Shown one piece after another: positions 16,996 to 25,387 of a stretch of DNA of 64,000 bases. The DNA is from an uncultured Myxococcales bacterium. GTDB taxonomy: Bacteria; Myxococcota_A; UBA9042. The first letter of the stretch is position 1. The number at the start of each line of letters is the position of its first letter. The stretch is from positions 1-64,000 of the forward strand of contig CAJBNH010000024.1 of assembly GCA_903955385.1 (NCBI GenBank), written 5' to 3'. The notes below the pieces were generated by a model. It saw nothing but the letters and a program-made list of their open reading frames with translations. It made no database searches and had not been told where the DNA came from. Made by a program: the position numbers and the translations under genes.

Positions 16996-18336
16996 ATGCC
17001 TGCCCCGCTCTACCCACGCCCGCGGCGGCTGTTCGCGGTTTCGTCGCGCAGCCACGCGATCGGCGTTGGCATGGTCGTGTGCTTGCTGGGTGTACAGGGG
17101 GCTCACGCGGCCACGCCACGGGGTCCGAAGGCCCTGCCTCCTGCCGGCGTCGTGATGCCGGTGGAGGAGCCGCGCAAGGTCGTCGAGCCGACGGTCGTCG
17201 TGGTGCGGACGCCCGCCCAGTCGGTCAGGGGCCTGATTCGCAAGGGCAAGTTTGTTGAGGCGCTGGCCGAGATCGACAAGCTGCTCGCCGTTTCGCCTCA
17301 CGACGACGAATTGCGTGTTCAGCGGGCGCGGCTGTTGTACTGGCTCAATCGGCGGGCAGAGGCAGAGACCGAGCTGCGAGGCCTGCGTGCGCGGCATCCG
17401 GCCGATCTGGATGTGCTTGAGCTGTTGGCCAGAGTTCGACTTGCGTCGGGTGACTCCCACGGTGCGCTGGAGGCCTACCTGCAGATGGAAGCCGTCGGCG
17501 GCGTAAGTCCTCAGGTCCACCAGCGGATCATCGATCTCTTGGTGGAGGCGGGCGAAGCGGACAAGGCGCGACAGGCCCTTGCGTTGGGCGGCGTGCTCAG
17601 CGACGAGCAAGAGCTTCGGTTGGTGCATCAGGAACGGCCGTGGACGGCCGATCTGGGTTCGAGCTTGACGTTGCACAAGGGCCAGTACTGGCCCCGCGTC
17701 GAAGCCATGGCGGGGCGGCGGGTGACGCCGGCGCTGACGCTGGCGGGCGGTGCGGTGTACGAGAAACGCGACGTGGCGGAGGCCGTGTCGGGCAAGTTGG
17801 AGGCCTACTTGAGCTTCTGGCGGATCGACGCGATGGCCCACCTTTCCGGCTCGGCGTCGAATACCTTCCTGCCGCAGGTCGATGCCCGGCTCGACGGCGC
17901 TGTTGGCGTGTGGCGGCAAAAGCTCTCACTAGGCGTTTACGGCCGCTTCGCGCACTACCAGTACGCCAACCTGTTGAGTGGCGGCCCCTATGTGCAGATG
18001 AACTGGCGAGGCTGGACGCTGACCCCCGGATTCTTCCTGAACGAGACCAGCTACGCCAACCTGCCCAGCCGACTCGACCCGACCGGCTACTTGAAGCTGC
18101 GTTGGGAACAGAGCGCCCGTACCGCTTGGATCCTTTGGGGTTATTGGGGCCGTGACCAGACGTTTGTCGAACGGTTCGGTGCGACGGAAACCGGAGAGGC
18201 CGTGTCCGGCGTGTTCGGCGTGGACCACTGGTGGACCGGGCGTTGGGGAACGCGGGCCACCGTGTCGACCGCACGGCCGCTTGCCGGTGGCGAACCGTAC
18301 AGCGAGTTGAGCGTGATGTTGCGAGGCCGGCTGTGA
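16996..18336 (+). CDS. TPR protein with C-terminal YaiO-type outer-membrane barrel
   Basis: 446 residues. N-terminal signal (about 1-39, ending AHAA), then TPR-like helical repeats (about 75-205: VRGLIRKGKFVEALAEIDKLL, then RAEAETELRGLRARHPADLD), then a beta-rich domain from about residue 215 to the end with aromatic alternating strands (VGVWRQKLSLGVYGRFAHYQY, then GWTLTPGFFLNETSYAN). This TPR plus barrel layout matches exporters of synthase-dependent polysaccharides (PgaA, BcsC) in plan and YaiO in the barrel. Start ATG 16996 with AAGG upstream; GTG 16987 is an alternative. The stop overlaps the next gene by four bases. Role as a glycan-export pore is inferred. Confidence 0.8.
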   Translation: MPAPLYPRPRRLFAVSSRSHAIGVGMVVCLLGVQGAHAATPRGPKALPPAGVVMPVEEPRKVVEPTVVVVRTPAQSVRGLIRKGKFVEALAEIDKLLAVSPHDDELRVQRARLLYWLNRRAEAETELRGLRARHPADLDVLELLARVRLASGDSHGALEAYLQMEAVGGVSPQVHQRIIDLLVEAGEADKARQALALGGVLSDEQELRLVHQERPWTADLGSSLTLHKGQYWPRVEAMAGRRVTPALTLAGGAVYEKRDVAEAVSGKLEAYLSFWRIDAMAHLSGSASNTFLPQVDARLDGAVGVWRQKLSLGVYGRFAHYQYANLLSGGPYVQMNWRGWTLTPGFFLNETSYANLPSRLDPTGYLKLRWEQSARTAWILWGYWGRDQTFVERFGATETGEAVSGVFGVDHWWTGRWGTRATVSTARPLAGGEPYSELSVMLRGRL

Positions 18337-19406
18337 CCATGGACCAACTCAGCTTTTCTGAGCTCGTGATCATCGTCATCGTGGCGATCGAGCTGGTGAT
18401 CGTGGTCTTCGCGCTGGCCGCGATGCTCGTCGTGCGCAACCGCGCGATTCGTCGCGATGCGTCGTTCTCTGCCGTCCGCAAGGCCCTGGTCGACGTCGTC
18501 ACGCGCATCGGCTCGGATAGCGATCTGGGGCTGCGGGCGCAGGCCCTGACCGTGCTGGCGACGATCTCCAAGGACCACGCCAGACGGCTGTTGACCGAAA
18601 TGGCGGAGCTGGCTGGACAGGGAAAATCCTCCATTTTCGAAGACTTGTACGCGGGAGCCAACCTGGCCGACGAGGCGCGCGCCAATGCCGCCAGTCGTCC
18701 GTGGGAGCGTCTGCGGGCCATTCGTGAGGCTCGCGCGCTCTCGGATCCGGCGCGGCTGCTGCACGGGTTGGTGCGCGATGAGGTGCCCGACGTTCGTTTG
18801 GCAGCTTTCGAGGCGCTGTGCGTCCTTGGCCGTGCCGACGAGGCCGTGGTGGCACTGCCCGCGGTGGCTGGCGATGGGCGACTCAACCGCATGAGGTCGA
18901 CCGATGCCCTCTCGGCCGCGACGCCCTTCCCTGACCAGCAGGTGATTGCGCTGGTGGCTACGTCGACTCCGGAGATGCGTCAGGTCATCGTGGCCGCACT
19001 GGGCATTGCCAAGTCGCGGGCGGGCATCGACGTGATGGTCGCCTCGGTCACCGACCCCGATGCTGAGGTCCGCATCCAGGCGTTGCGGGCGCTGCGCGAG
19101 CTGGCCGACCGCTCTGCGCTGACCGCGAGCTTGGCCGCGCTGAAGGATGAACGCTGGGAAGTGCGCTCTGAGGCCACCCGCACCTGCGCCGCGCTGGGGC
19201 AGGGCGGTGCCGCGGAGGCCATCGCTGAGCTGCTGGACGACTCAGCCGAGTGGGTGCGTCACAACGCGGCGCTGGGCCTGACCCGCTGCGGACCCGCCGG
19301 CATCGGTGCCCTGCGAGCGGCTGCGGGTCGAGGCAACACCGCCGCCAGCAGCGCGTTGGCAGAGGCCCGCCTGACCGTCGCCGACCCCGCCGTCCAGCCG
19401 GGCTAA
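18333..19406 (+). CDS. Membrane-anchored HEAT-repeat protein of the glycan locus
   Basis: 357 residues. One N-terminal transmembrane helix (about 8-34, LVIIVIVAIELVIVVFALAA) followed by RNRAIRR, so the rest faces the cytoplasm. Then about five HEAT-like repeats of 30-35 residues (DPDAEVRIQALRALRELAD, then DERWEVRSEATRTCAALGQ, then DSAEWVRHNAALGLTRC). HEAT repeats are protein-binding scaffolds. Position between the pore and the synthase suggests it couples the synthase to export machinery or regulates it. The start at GTG 18333 (GTGA overlap) has GAGG six bases upstream; ATG 18339 is the alternative. Confidence 0.75.
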   Translation: MTMDQLSFSELVIIVIVAIELVIVVFALAAMLVVRNRAIRRDASFSAVRKALVDVVTRIGSDSDLGLRAQALTVLATISKDHARRLLTEMAELAGQGKSSIFEDLYAGANLADEARANAASRPWERLRAIREARALSDPARLLHGLVRDEVPDVRLAAFEALCVLGRADEAVVALPAVAGDGRLNRMRSTDALSAATPFPDQQVIALVATSTPEMRQVIVAALGIAKSRAGIDVMVASVTDPDAEVRIQALRALRELADRSALTASLAALKDERWEVRSEATRTCAALGQGGAAEAIAELLDDSAEWVRHNAALGLTRCGPAGIGALRAAAGRGNTAASSALAEARLTVADPAVQPG

Positions 19407-19419
19407 GGAGCGCAGACCC

Positions 19420-21909
19420 TTGATCGAGTTCTTCAACATTCTGGTGCTGCTGTACTTCGTCACGCTGACGGCGGGCTACATCGCCCTGTTCGTCTCGGCG
19501 GCGGTCGGCATCATCCGCGTGCGGCGGGAGCTCGAGGGCAGCTCACCGGAGAGCGTCAGCACCCGCGGGCGGGCGACACTGCCCATCTCGATTCTGGTGC
19601 CCGCCCACAATGAGGAGAAAACGGTCGTCGAGTCGGTTCGCGCCCTGCTGAAGCTGCGGTACCCCGAGCATGAAGTGGTGGTCGTCAACGACGGCTCGAC
19701 CGATCGCACGATGGCGCGTCTGCGGGCGGCGTTTGCGCTCGAGGCGGTGCCGCTGGACATCCGGCTGGAGCTGTCCTGCAAGCCGGTGCGCGCGACCTAC
19801 CGGTCGGCCATCTACAAGCGCCTGATCGTGGTGGACAAGGACAACGGCGGCAAGGCTGACGCCCTGAACTGCGCGATCAACGCGTCGCGCTTTCCCTTGG
19901 TCTGCGCCATCGACGCCGACACGCTGATCCTGCCCGATGCGCTGCTGCGCTTGGTCCGACCGTTCCTGACCGACGTCGATGTCGTGGCGGTCGGCGGCAC
20001 GATTTGCCTGGCCAATGGCTGCAAGATCGAGCACGGCACCGTGGTCGAGATGGGGCTGCCGCAGTCCTGGCTCGCTCGATTCCAGGTGGTTGAGTACCTG
20101 CGCGCGTTTCTGGTGGGTCGCCTCGGCTGGGACCGGATGGGCGGAAACCTTATCATTTCAGGCGCATTTGGGCTGTTCCGCCGCAGCGCGGTCACGGGTG
20201 CCGGCGGCTACGCCCACGACTCGGTCGGCGAGGACATGGAACTGGTGGCCCGCTTGCGCCACCAAGTGCCCAGCTGGCTGCAGGGCCGCGCGATCTGTCA
20301 CCTGCCCGACCCGGTCAGCTTCACGGAAGCTCCTGAAAGTCTTCGCATCCTTGGCAACCAGCGCGACCGCTGGCAGCGCGGTCTGGCCGACACGCTGTGG
20401 CGCCACCGCTCGATGAACTTCAACCGTCGCTACGGCGCGGTCGGCCTCGTCGTCATGCCGTTCTACATCGTGTTCGAGCTGTTCGGCCCGATCATCGAGA
20501 TGCTCGGCTACATCTACTTTGTCCTGATGGCGGTCGGTGGTGTTCTGGAACCGGTCTTTGCGTCGCTGTTCTTCGTCCTCGCGCTGCTGATCGGCTTCCT
20601 GTTGTCGTTGGGCAGCATCCTGCTCGAGCAACTCTCGCTGTCGTTCTATCGGGCGCGCGGCGACCTGTGGAAGCTGGTTGGCGTGGCTCTGTTCGAGAAC
20701 ATGGGCTACCGCCAGATGATCCTGTGGTACCGGTTGCGCGGGCTGTGGGGCTATTTCCGCAAGAAGAAGACTTGGGGACGCATGGTCCGCTTGGGCTTCG
20801 GCGCGCCGACTGCACGCAAGCGTGACCGCAGCAGGGCAATTCCGTTCCTCGTCGTGTCGCTGCTGTTGGGTGTCATCGCATTGCCCGTCACCTGGCTGCT
20901 CAAGCCGCGTCCCGACGCCAACGTCGTGCTGGTCGACAAGACCGTGCCGTTCACCAACTACCGGGAGCACGCTCGGTTGATGTGGTTGTTGTCGCAGGCC
21001 AAGGTTGAGCCGCCGGTCTCCAAGCTGCTGTGGGACCCCAAAGCGGACTACATCGGCTTCGACCCCGTGGCCAGGCGGATGCGCTTCCTGCAAGACGCGG
21101 ACTTGGAGAAGGCGACCCTGCTCTTCATCGCCGACACGTACGGGGTGTACACCGACGACTTTGACGCGATGCCGCGACCAGTGGCGCATCTCGAGCTCTC
21201 CAAGCGCGTTGCGGGGGGGCTGACCGAAGCTGAAGTCGCGGCGATCGAGCGTTACACGCTTCGCGGCGGCCGGATCATGGCGGAATTCAACACCTTCGCC
21301 ACGCCGACAGAGGAACTCCTGCGGCACCGGATGGAGACGGTGCTGGGCGTGCGCTGGAGCGGCTGGGCCGGTCGACGCGTGGACGAGTTCGGCGACCGGC
21401 TGGAGATTGCGCAGTGGGTGCAGCGTCGTTGGGCTCAAGAGACCGGCAAGCCGTACGATCTGCACGGCCCGGGCATTCTGATGATCCATGAGGACGGCCG
21501 CGTCCTTTGCCTGCAAGAAGGGCTGGACATCCCCGTCTCGCCGATGACCCTGCACATGGGCGAAGACGTGATTCCATTTACGTATTGGTTCGACGTCATC
21601 GCGGCTGAGCGGCCGGCCGAGGTGCGCGCCGAATTCCAGATCAAGACGACTCCCGCCGGGGCAAAGTTACTGGCGCATTTTGGCATTCCGAAACAGTTCC
21701 CAGCGGTTGTCCATGATGAAGCCTACCGACGTGTCTACATCGCCGGCGACATGGCAGATGGTGACGGAGCGCTCGGGCCTGCGTGGTTCTCTCTGATGCC
21801 GGAGATCCGAGCCGCCATGGCGCGCGCGGGCATGGTTCCTGAGGACGTGCGGCTGTTCTGGACCATCTATGCTCCTCTGGTGCGCCGTACGATCGAGGGC
21901 GGTTCGTGA
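19420..21909 (+). CDS. Processive family-2 glycosyltransferase fused to an extracytoplasmic domain
   Basis: 829 residues, TTG start with AAGGAG nine bases before. Membrane segment 5-30, then a GT2 catalytic domain (about 55-330) with ILVPAHNEE, VVVNDGSTD (Asp91), DAD (165-167), GED (270-272) and QRDRW (314-318), the set of processive beta-synthases such as BcsA, HasA and PgaC. Membrane helices occur at about 340-410 and 473-494. A 330-residue C-terminal domain then lies outside the inner membrane; its GLTEAEVAAIERYTLRGGRI pattern recalls GATase-like folds, but I cannot name it. The synthase should polymerise and extrude a glycan of unknown composition. Fusion to the C-terminal domain is unusual. 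Confidence 0.9.
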   Translation: MIEFFNILVLLYFVTLTAGYIALFVSAAVGIIRVRRELEGSSPESVSTRGRATLPISILVPAHNEEKTVVESVRALLKLRYPEHEVVVVNDGSTDRTMARLRAAFALEAVPLDIRLELSCKPVRATYRSAIYKRLIVVDKDNGGKADALNCAINASRFPLVCAIDADTLILPDALLRLVRPFLTDVDVVAVGGTICLANGCKIEHGTVVEMGLPQSWLARFQVVEYLRAFLVGRLGWDRMGGNLIISGAFGLFRRSAVTGAGGYAHDSVGEDMELVARLRHQVPSWLQGRAICHLPDPVSFTEAPESLRILGNQRDRWQRGLADTLWRHRSMNFNRRYGAVGLVVMPFYIVFELFGPIIEMLGYIYFVLMAVGGVLEPVFASLFFVLALLIGFLLSLGSILLEQLSLSFYRARGDLWKLVGVALFENMGYRQMILWYRLRGLWGYFRKKKTWGRMVRLGFGAPTARKRDRSRAIPFLVVSLLLGVIALPVTWLLKPRPDANVVLVDKTVPFTNYREHARLMWLLSQAKVEPPVSKLLWDPKADYIGFDPVARRMRFLQDADLEKATLLFIADTYGVYTDDFDAMPRPVAHLELSKRVAGGLTEAEVAAIERYTLRGGRIMAEFNTFATPTEELLRHRMETVLGVRWSGWAGRRVDEFGDRLEIAQWVQRRWAQETGKPYDLHGPGILMIHEDGRVLCLQEGLDIPVSPMTLHMGEDVIPFTYWFDVIAAERPAEVRAEFQIKTTPAGAKLLAHFGIPKQFPAVVHDEAYRRVYIAGDMADGDGALGPAWFSLMPEIRAAMARAGMVPEDVRLFWTIYAPLVRRTIEGGS

Positions 21910-23219
21910 CCCAGAAGTGGCCGCGTGCACTGGCGTGGGGGCTACTGGTCGTCCTGACGTCGGGTTGCAGTGCGGCCTTGGTGCGACCTGACGAGGGCGA
22001 GTGCCGCGGAGCCGATGTCGCCACATGGGCGAAGCGCGCGGCGGCCTCCCTCGTGACCCGCCCCTATCGCCCCGCGGTGATTTACGACGTCGGCCGACAA
22101 GGCCTCTCGACCGTCTTTCGTGCAGGCCCCCTCGACCCTGACGCCCGTGCGGTCGTCAGCTACCCCGACGTTGCGCGGTTTCCCGGGCAGGGCCCGGGGT
22201 TCGACCGTGTTCAGGACCGCAGCTTCGTGTACGACGACGCGCTGGTGGCGCTGTGGCTGACTTCCCGAGGCGACCGGGACGGTGCCCGCCGCATTCTCTC
22301 GACCCTGGCTGCCTTGCAGCGGCCCGACGGCGCGTGGGGCTTCAGCTTCCAGACCGGCCGTGACGGCTTCTACAACGCGGGCTACGTGCGGGCTGGCACT
22401 GTCGCCTGGGTCGTTTACGCCTTCGCACGCTACGCCAGCAAGTTCGACGAGATGCGCTGGTCTTCAACCATCGACCGCGGCGTGGCGTGGCTGGTACGCC
22501 AGCACGACCCGGTGACCGGTCTGGTGTCCGCCGGACTGGGGCGCTGGGTGTCGTCCGACGTCTTCGACCCCGACTGGGTCGGCAGCTTCGCGTCGACGGA
22601 GCATCAACTCGACATCTGGTTCGCATTTCAGGCCGCGCAGCAGGCGGACCCGGCCGTGGCCAGTCGCTGGCAGCTGGCGCGGGCTGCGCAGGCGCTCGTC
22701 GCGGCGGTCGACGCATTCCTGTGGCGCGCGGAAGAGGGGCGATACGTGCAGGGCATCGCAGGGACGCGAATCGATGAGGGAAGCGCGCTGGACGCAAGCG
22801 GTACGTGGGCGGCGCTCTACGACGTTGCGGTGGGGAGAAACGTCAGGAGCGACTCGGCGTTGCAGTGGGTCGAGGCGCACCACGGCATCGACGTGCAGGG
22901 GTGGGCAGGGCTGCGACCTTACGAAGGCCTGCCGCCCGATACGTGGTTCGTCGAGGCGTCGGTGGCCGTACCGCTGGCGCTGTCCCGCTTGGGGCGGCGG
23001 CAACAGGCCTTGGAGGCACTGCAGCCGTTCGCCGATCTGGCTTGCGCCGGAGGGGTCCCCTTGGTCTACTCGCCCGTCTGGGCGACAGACTTCCCCTTCA
23101 GCCCAGCGACCGCGCCAACCGTCTGGTTCCTGTTTGCGGCCGCCGAAGTGGTGGGAGGGGAGGCGCCGTTTCTGTGGAGCGAGCGCCTCAACGTCCCGAT
23201 CGGCCCCGCAGCGAGGTGA
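21906..23219 (+). CDS. Lipoprotein with alpha/alpha-barrel-like glycan-active fold
   Basis: 437 residues, GTG start overlapping the synthase stop. Lipobox VVLTSGC. The mature part is all-helical with repeated aromatic/acidic segments (FVYDDALVALWLTSRGDRDG, LAALQRPDGAWGFSFQTG, YVRAGTVAWVVYAFARYASK) of the kind seen in alpha/alpha-barrel glycoside hydrolases and polysaccharide lyases. Export loci of this type often carry a periplasmic hydrolase or lyase (BcsZ, PgaB, AlgL), and this is the best candidate for that part. Catalytic residues cannot be assigned from sequence alone. Family not recognised. Confidence 0.7.
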   Translation: MTQKWPRALAWGLLVVLTSGCSAALVRPDEGECRGADVATWAKRAAASLVTRPYRPAVIYDVGRQGLSTVFRAGPLDPDARAVVSYPDVARFPGQGPGFDRVQDRSFVYDDALVALWLTSRGDRDGARRILSTLAALQRPDGAWGFSFQTGRDGFYNAGYVRAGTVAWVVYAFARYASKFDEMRWSSTIDRGVAWLVRQHDPVTGLVSAGLGRWVSSDVFDPDWVGSFASTEHQLDIWFAFQAAQQADPAVASRWQLARAAQALVAAVDAFLWRAEEGRYVQGIAGTRIDEGSALDASGTWAALYDVAVGRNVRSDSALQWVEAHHGIDVQGWAGLRPYEGLPPDTWFVEASVAVPLALSRLGRRQQALEALQPFADLACAGGVPLVYSPVWATDFPFSPATAPTVWFLFAAAEVVGGEAPFLWSERLNVPIGPAAR

Positions 23220-23224
23220 TGGCC

Positions 23225-24220
23225 ATGGCGACACCGGCCTCTCCTTGGCTCGACACGACGCGTTTCCCCGGCCGCCGATTTCTCGACTCGGTGGGTCGAA
23301 CCCACGGCATCGCGGGCGCCTCGACACCGGCCGTCGCGGCGGAAGCGGAACTGCGACGCGCCTGGGCCGCCCAACTCGCCGTCGATCCTGCAGACCTCGT
23401 CCCTGTTGCCACCGGGGCCGACGCCCTGCGGTTGGTCTTTCAGTCGCTGCTGGCGCCGGGTGACACGGTCTTGCTCGCTGAGCCAGCGCCGGCAGACGCG
23501 CTGCAAGCGATTCTGGCGACTGGCGCGCGTTATGTGGACGTCGGCCGGGGGGCTCAAGGCGACGTCGATGCGGCCGGACTGCACCGGGCCTTGGGATGGC
23601 ACGCTTCACCGGTCCTGTTCGGACAGGCTCCCGGGCTGTTCGGTGCAAGCGACGTCCCGGCCCTTGGCGCGCAGTCACGGGCGCGAGCCGTCGTGATCGA
23701 TGCGCGCATGGACGCTCGCTGGGCTGGGCCACCGCTTTTCGGCGATCGGCCGCTCGCGACGGTGGTGGCGCTGCGAGACCTTGCGGACCCCAGACTTGGC
23801 GTTGCCCATGCCGTCGTGTGTGCGACGGGAACGGGCGCCCAGCTGGCAGGCCTTCGCGGTACTGAGGCTCTGCCGGTGCCCCTTTCGCGCGCGGCGCTCG
23901 CGGTGCTGCAGGAGCTTGCCCAATCTCCCGCGCGGGTGGTCGACGCCGAGCTGGCGATGCAAGCCTGCTACGATGAATTCACCAGCCTAATCAGCAGGAT
24001 GGGCCGTCCGGGTGTGACCGTTCTGCCGCGAGCCGGTACCGTGGCATCGGCAGAGTGCGCGGCGGGCGACGCCCCTGAGGTCGCCGTGTCGCTGGCGCGC
24101 TCTGGTCTGCTGGTCGTGGGTGGTCATGGCGCTTGGCCGATGCGGAATCTGGTCGTCATCGACCTTGCACCCGCTGCGGCAACAGCCCCTTGGGACTACC
24201 AAGATTCCCATCGAGTTTGA
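23225..24220 (+). CDS. Aminotransferase-fold protein with no lysine (likely pseudoenzyme)
   Basis: 331 residues. The middle matches fold-type I aminotransferases: VATGADALRLVFQSLLAPGD, then VLLAEPAPADALQAILATGA, then AVVIDARMD (where VVDEAY is expected) and ATVVALRDLADPRLGVAHAV (where a TLSK PLP-lysine motif is expected). The catalytic lysine is absent, and the whole 331-residue product contains no lysine at all, so it cannot form the internal aldimine. It is probably non-catalytic, perhaps a binding or regulatory protein in the glycan locus. Start 23225 is chosen for GAGGTGA spacing; ATG 23219 overlaps the previous stop. Confidence 0.7.
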   Translation: MATPASPWLDTTRFPGRRFLDSVGRTHGIAGASTPAVAAEAELRRAWAAQLAVDPADLVPVATGADALRLVFQSLLAPGDTVLLAEPAPADALQAILATGARYVDVGRGAQGDVDAAGLHRALGWHASPVLFGQAPGLFGASDVPALGAQSRARAVVIDARMDARWAGPPLFGDRPLATVVALRDLADPRLGVAHAVVCATGTGAQLAGLRGTEALPVPLSRAALAVLQELAQSPARVVDAELAMQACYDEFTSLISRMGRPGVTVLPRAGTVASAECAAGDAPEVAVSLARSGLLVVGGHGAWPMRNLVVIDLAPAAATAPWDYQDSHRV

Positions 24221-24253
24221 CCCCTCGCCTGCGCGTGGGTAACCTGCCGCCCG

Positions 24254-25387
24254 ATGTCGAGATTGCGTTGCTCAGACCCGATCGTGCTGCTTGGGGTGGC
24301 CCTTGCCACCCTTGTCGCCGTCGGCTGCAACAGCAACGACCCCGAATCGCAGAAACCTCCCGCAGATATTCCACTTTCTGCGCGGGTCGAACGCGTCCTC
24401 AACGACCCCCAGGCACTGCCAAGACCCGTTGCGCTGCCCGTCGCCGCTACGTCGGCCGCAGCGCCCTTGGCTGTCGAGCCGACTCCGGCGGCACCAGAGC
24501 CTCCCGTGGCCGCTGCACCGGCCGCAGAAGCTCCGGCGGCGCCTGCGACGCAGCCCCCGCAAGCTGTGGATGCCCCGATCCTGCCCGTGCCGATCGTTCC
24601 CCGCGCAGTGCAGTCTGCAGTCGCTGTCGATACCCAGCATCCGGTCAAGCTTTCCGCCAAGGCCAAGCGGATTGCTGCGCGAAAGGCCAAGGCAGAAAAG
24701 GCAAAGGCGGCGAAGGCTGCGAAGGCGGCGAAGAACAAGGCCGCAAAAGCCGCGAAAGCCGCGAAACTCAAGGCGGCGAAGGCTGCCAAGGCCGCGAAGA
24801 TCAAGGCTGCGAAAGCCGCCAAGGCCGAGAAATTGGCTGCCGCCAAGTCCGCACAGGCCTCTCCGGTGTCAGGAACCAAGCTGTCGAAGGCCAAGGCGAA
24901 GGCCAAGGCAAAGGCGGACGCCAAAGCAGCAAAGGCCAAGGCGACCAAGGCAACCAAAGCAACCAAAGCAACCAAGACCGTCCAAGCGACGTCCAAGAAG
25001 TCTACGCCCCCGGCGCAGTCTGAGCCGGCCGTCGAGGCGCCCGCCGGGGCGGACGCAACCGACTTGTACTACTCCGGAAAGCGCAAACTCGACGCCGGAG
25101 ACTACAAGGGCGCCATCGCCGACCTGAAGGTCTCGCAGCAGCTGCGTCCCAGCGCGCGCACCCTGACGCTGCTTGGGCGTGCCTACTTCGACGGCAACAA
25201 GCTCCCGGAGGCAGAGAAGGTGCTCAAGCAAGCAGGGGCGCACGACGAGGCCCAGCTGCTGCTCGCCAACCTGTATCAGCAGCGTGGCAAGATTGCGGAT
25301 GCCCGGCGCGTCTATCAGGCCTTCCTGCAAGCGCATCCGGACCATGCCAAGGCCGGTTGGGTCCGCAACCTGCTCCAGACGCTTTGA
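24254..25387 (+). CDS. Lipoprotein with Lys/Ala-rich repeat and C-terminal TPRs
   Basis: 377 residues. Lipobox ATLVAVGC (Cys25), a Pro/Ala-rich section (about 70-110), then about 125 residues built of KAAKAAK-type units (histone H1-like composition), then two or three TPR-like repeats to the end (YYSGKRKLDAGDYKGAIADL, then LLANLYQQRGKIADARRVYQ). The basic segment could bind peptidoglycan, acidic glycans or DNA at the cell surface. It follows the glycan locus by 33 bases. TGATG joins its stop to the rhomboid start. Confidence 0.75.
   Translation: MSRLRCSDPIVLLGVALATLVAVGCNSNDPESQKPPADIPLSARVERVLNDPQALPRPVALPVAATSAAAPLAVEPTPAAPEPPVAAAPAAEAPAAPATQPPQAVDAPILPVPIVPRAVQSAVAVDTQHPVKLSAKAKRIAARKAKAEKAKAAKAAKAAKNKAAKAAKAAKLKAAKAAKAAKIKAAKAAKAEKLAAAKSAQASPVSGTKLSKAKAKAKAKADAKAAKAKATKATKATKATKTVQATSKKSTPPAQSEPAVEAPAGADATDLYYSGKRKLDAGDYKGAIADLKVSQQLRPSARTLTLLGRAYFDGNKLPEAEKVLKQAGAHDEAQLLLANLYQQRGKIADARRVYQAFLQAHPDHAKAGWVRNLLQTL
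24655..24995 (+). repeat. Degenerate Lys/Ala codon repeat inside the lipoprotein gene
   Basis: A run of AAG/AAA GCN GCN units codes for lysine- and alanine-rich heptad-like blocks, some nearly identical (GCCAAGGC and AACCAAAGC units recur). It is coding repeat DNA, prone to length change, not an intergenic repeat. Confidence 0.7.
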
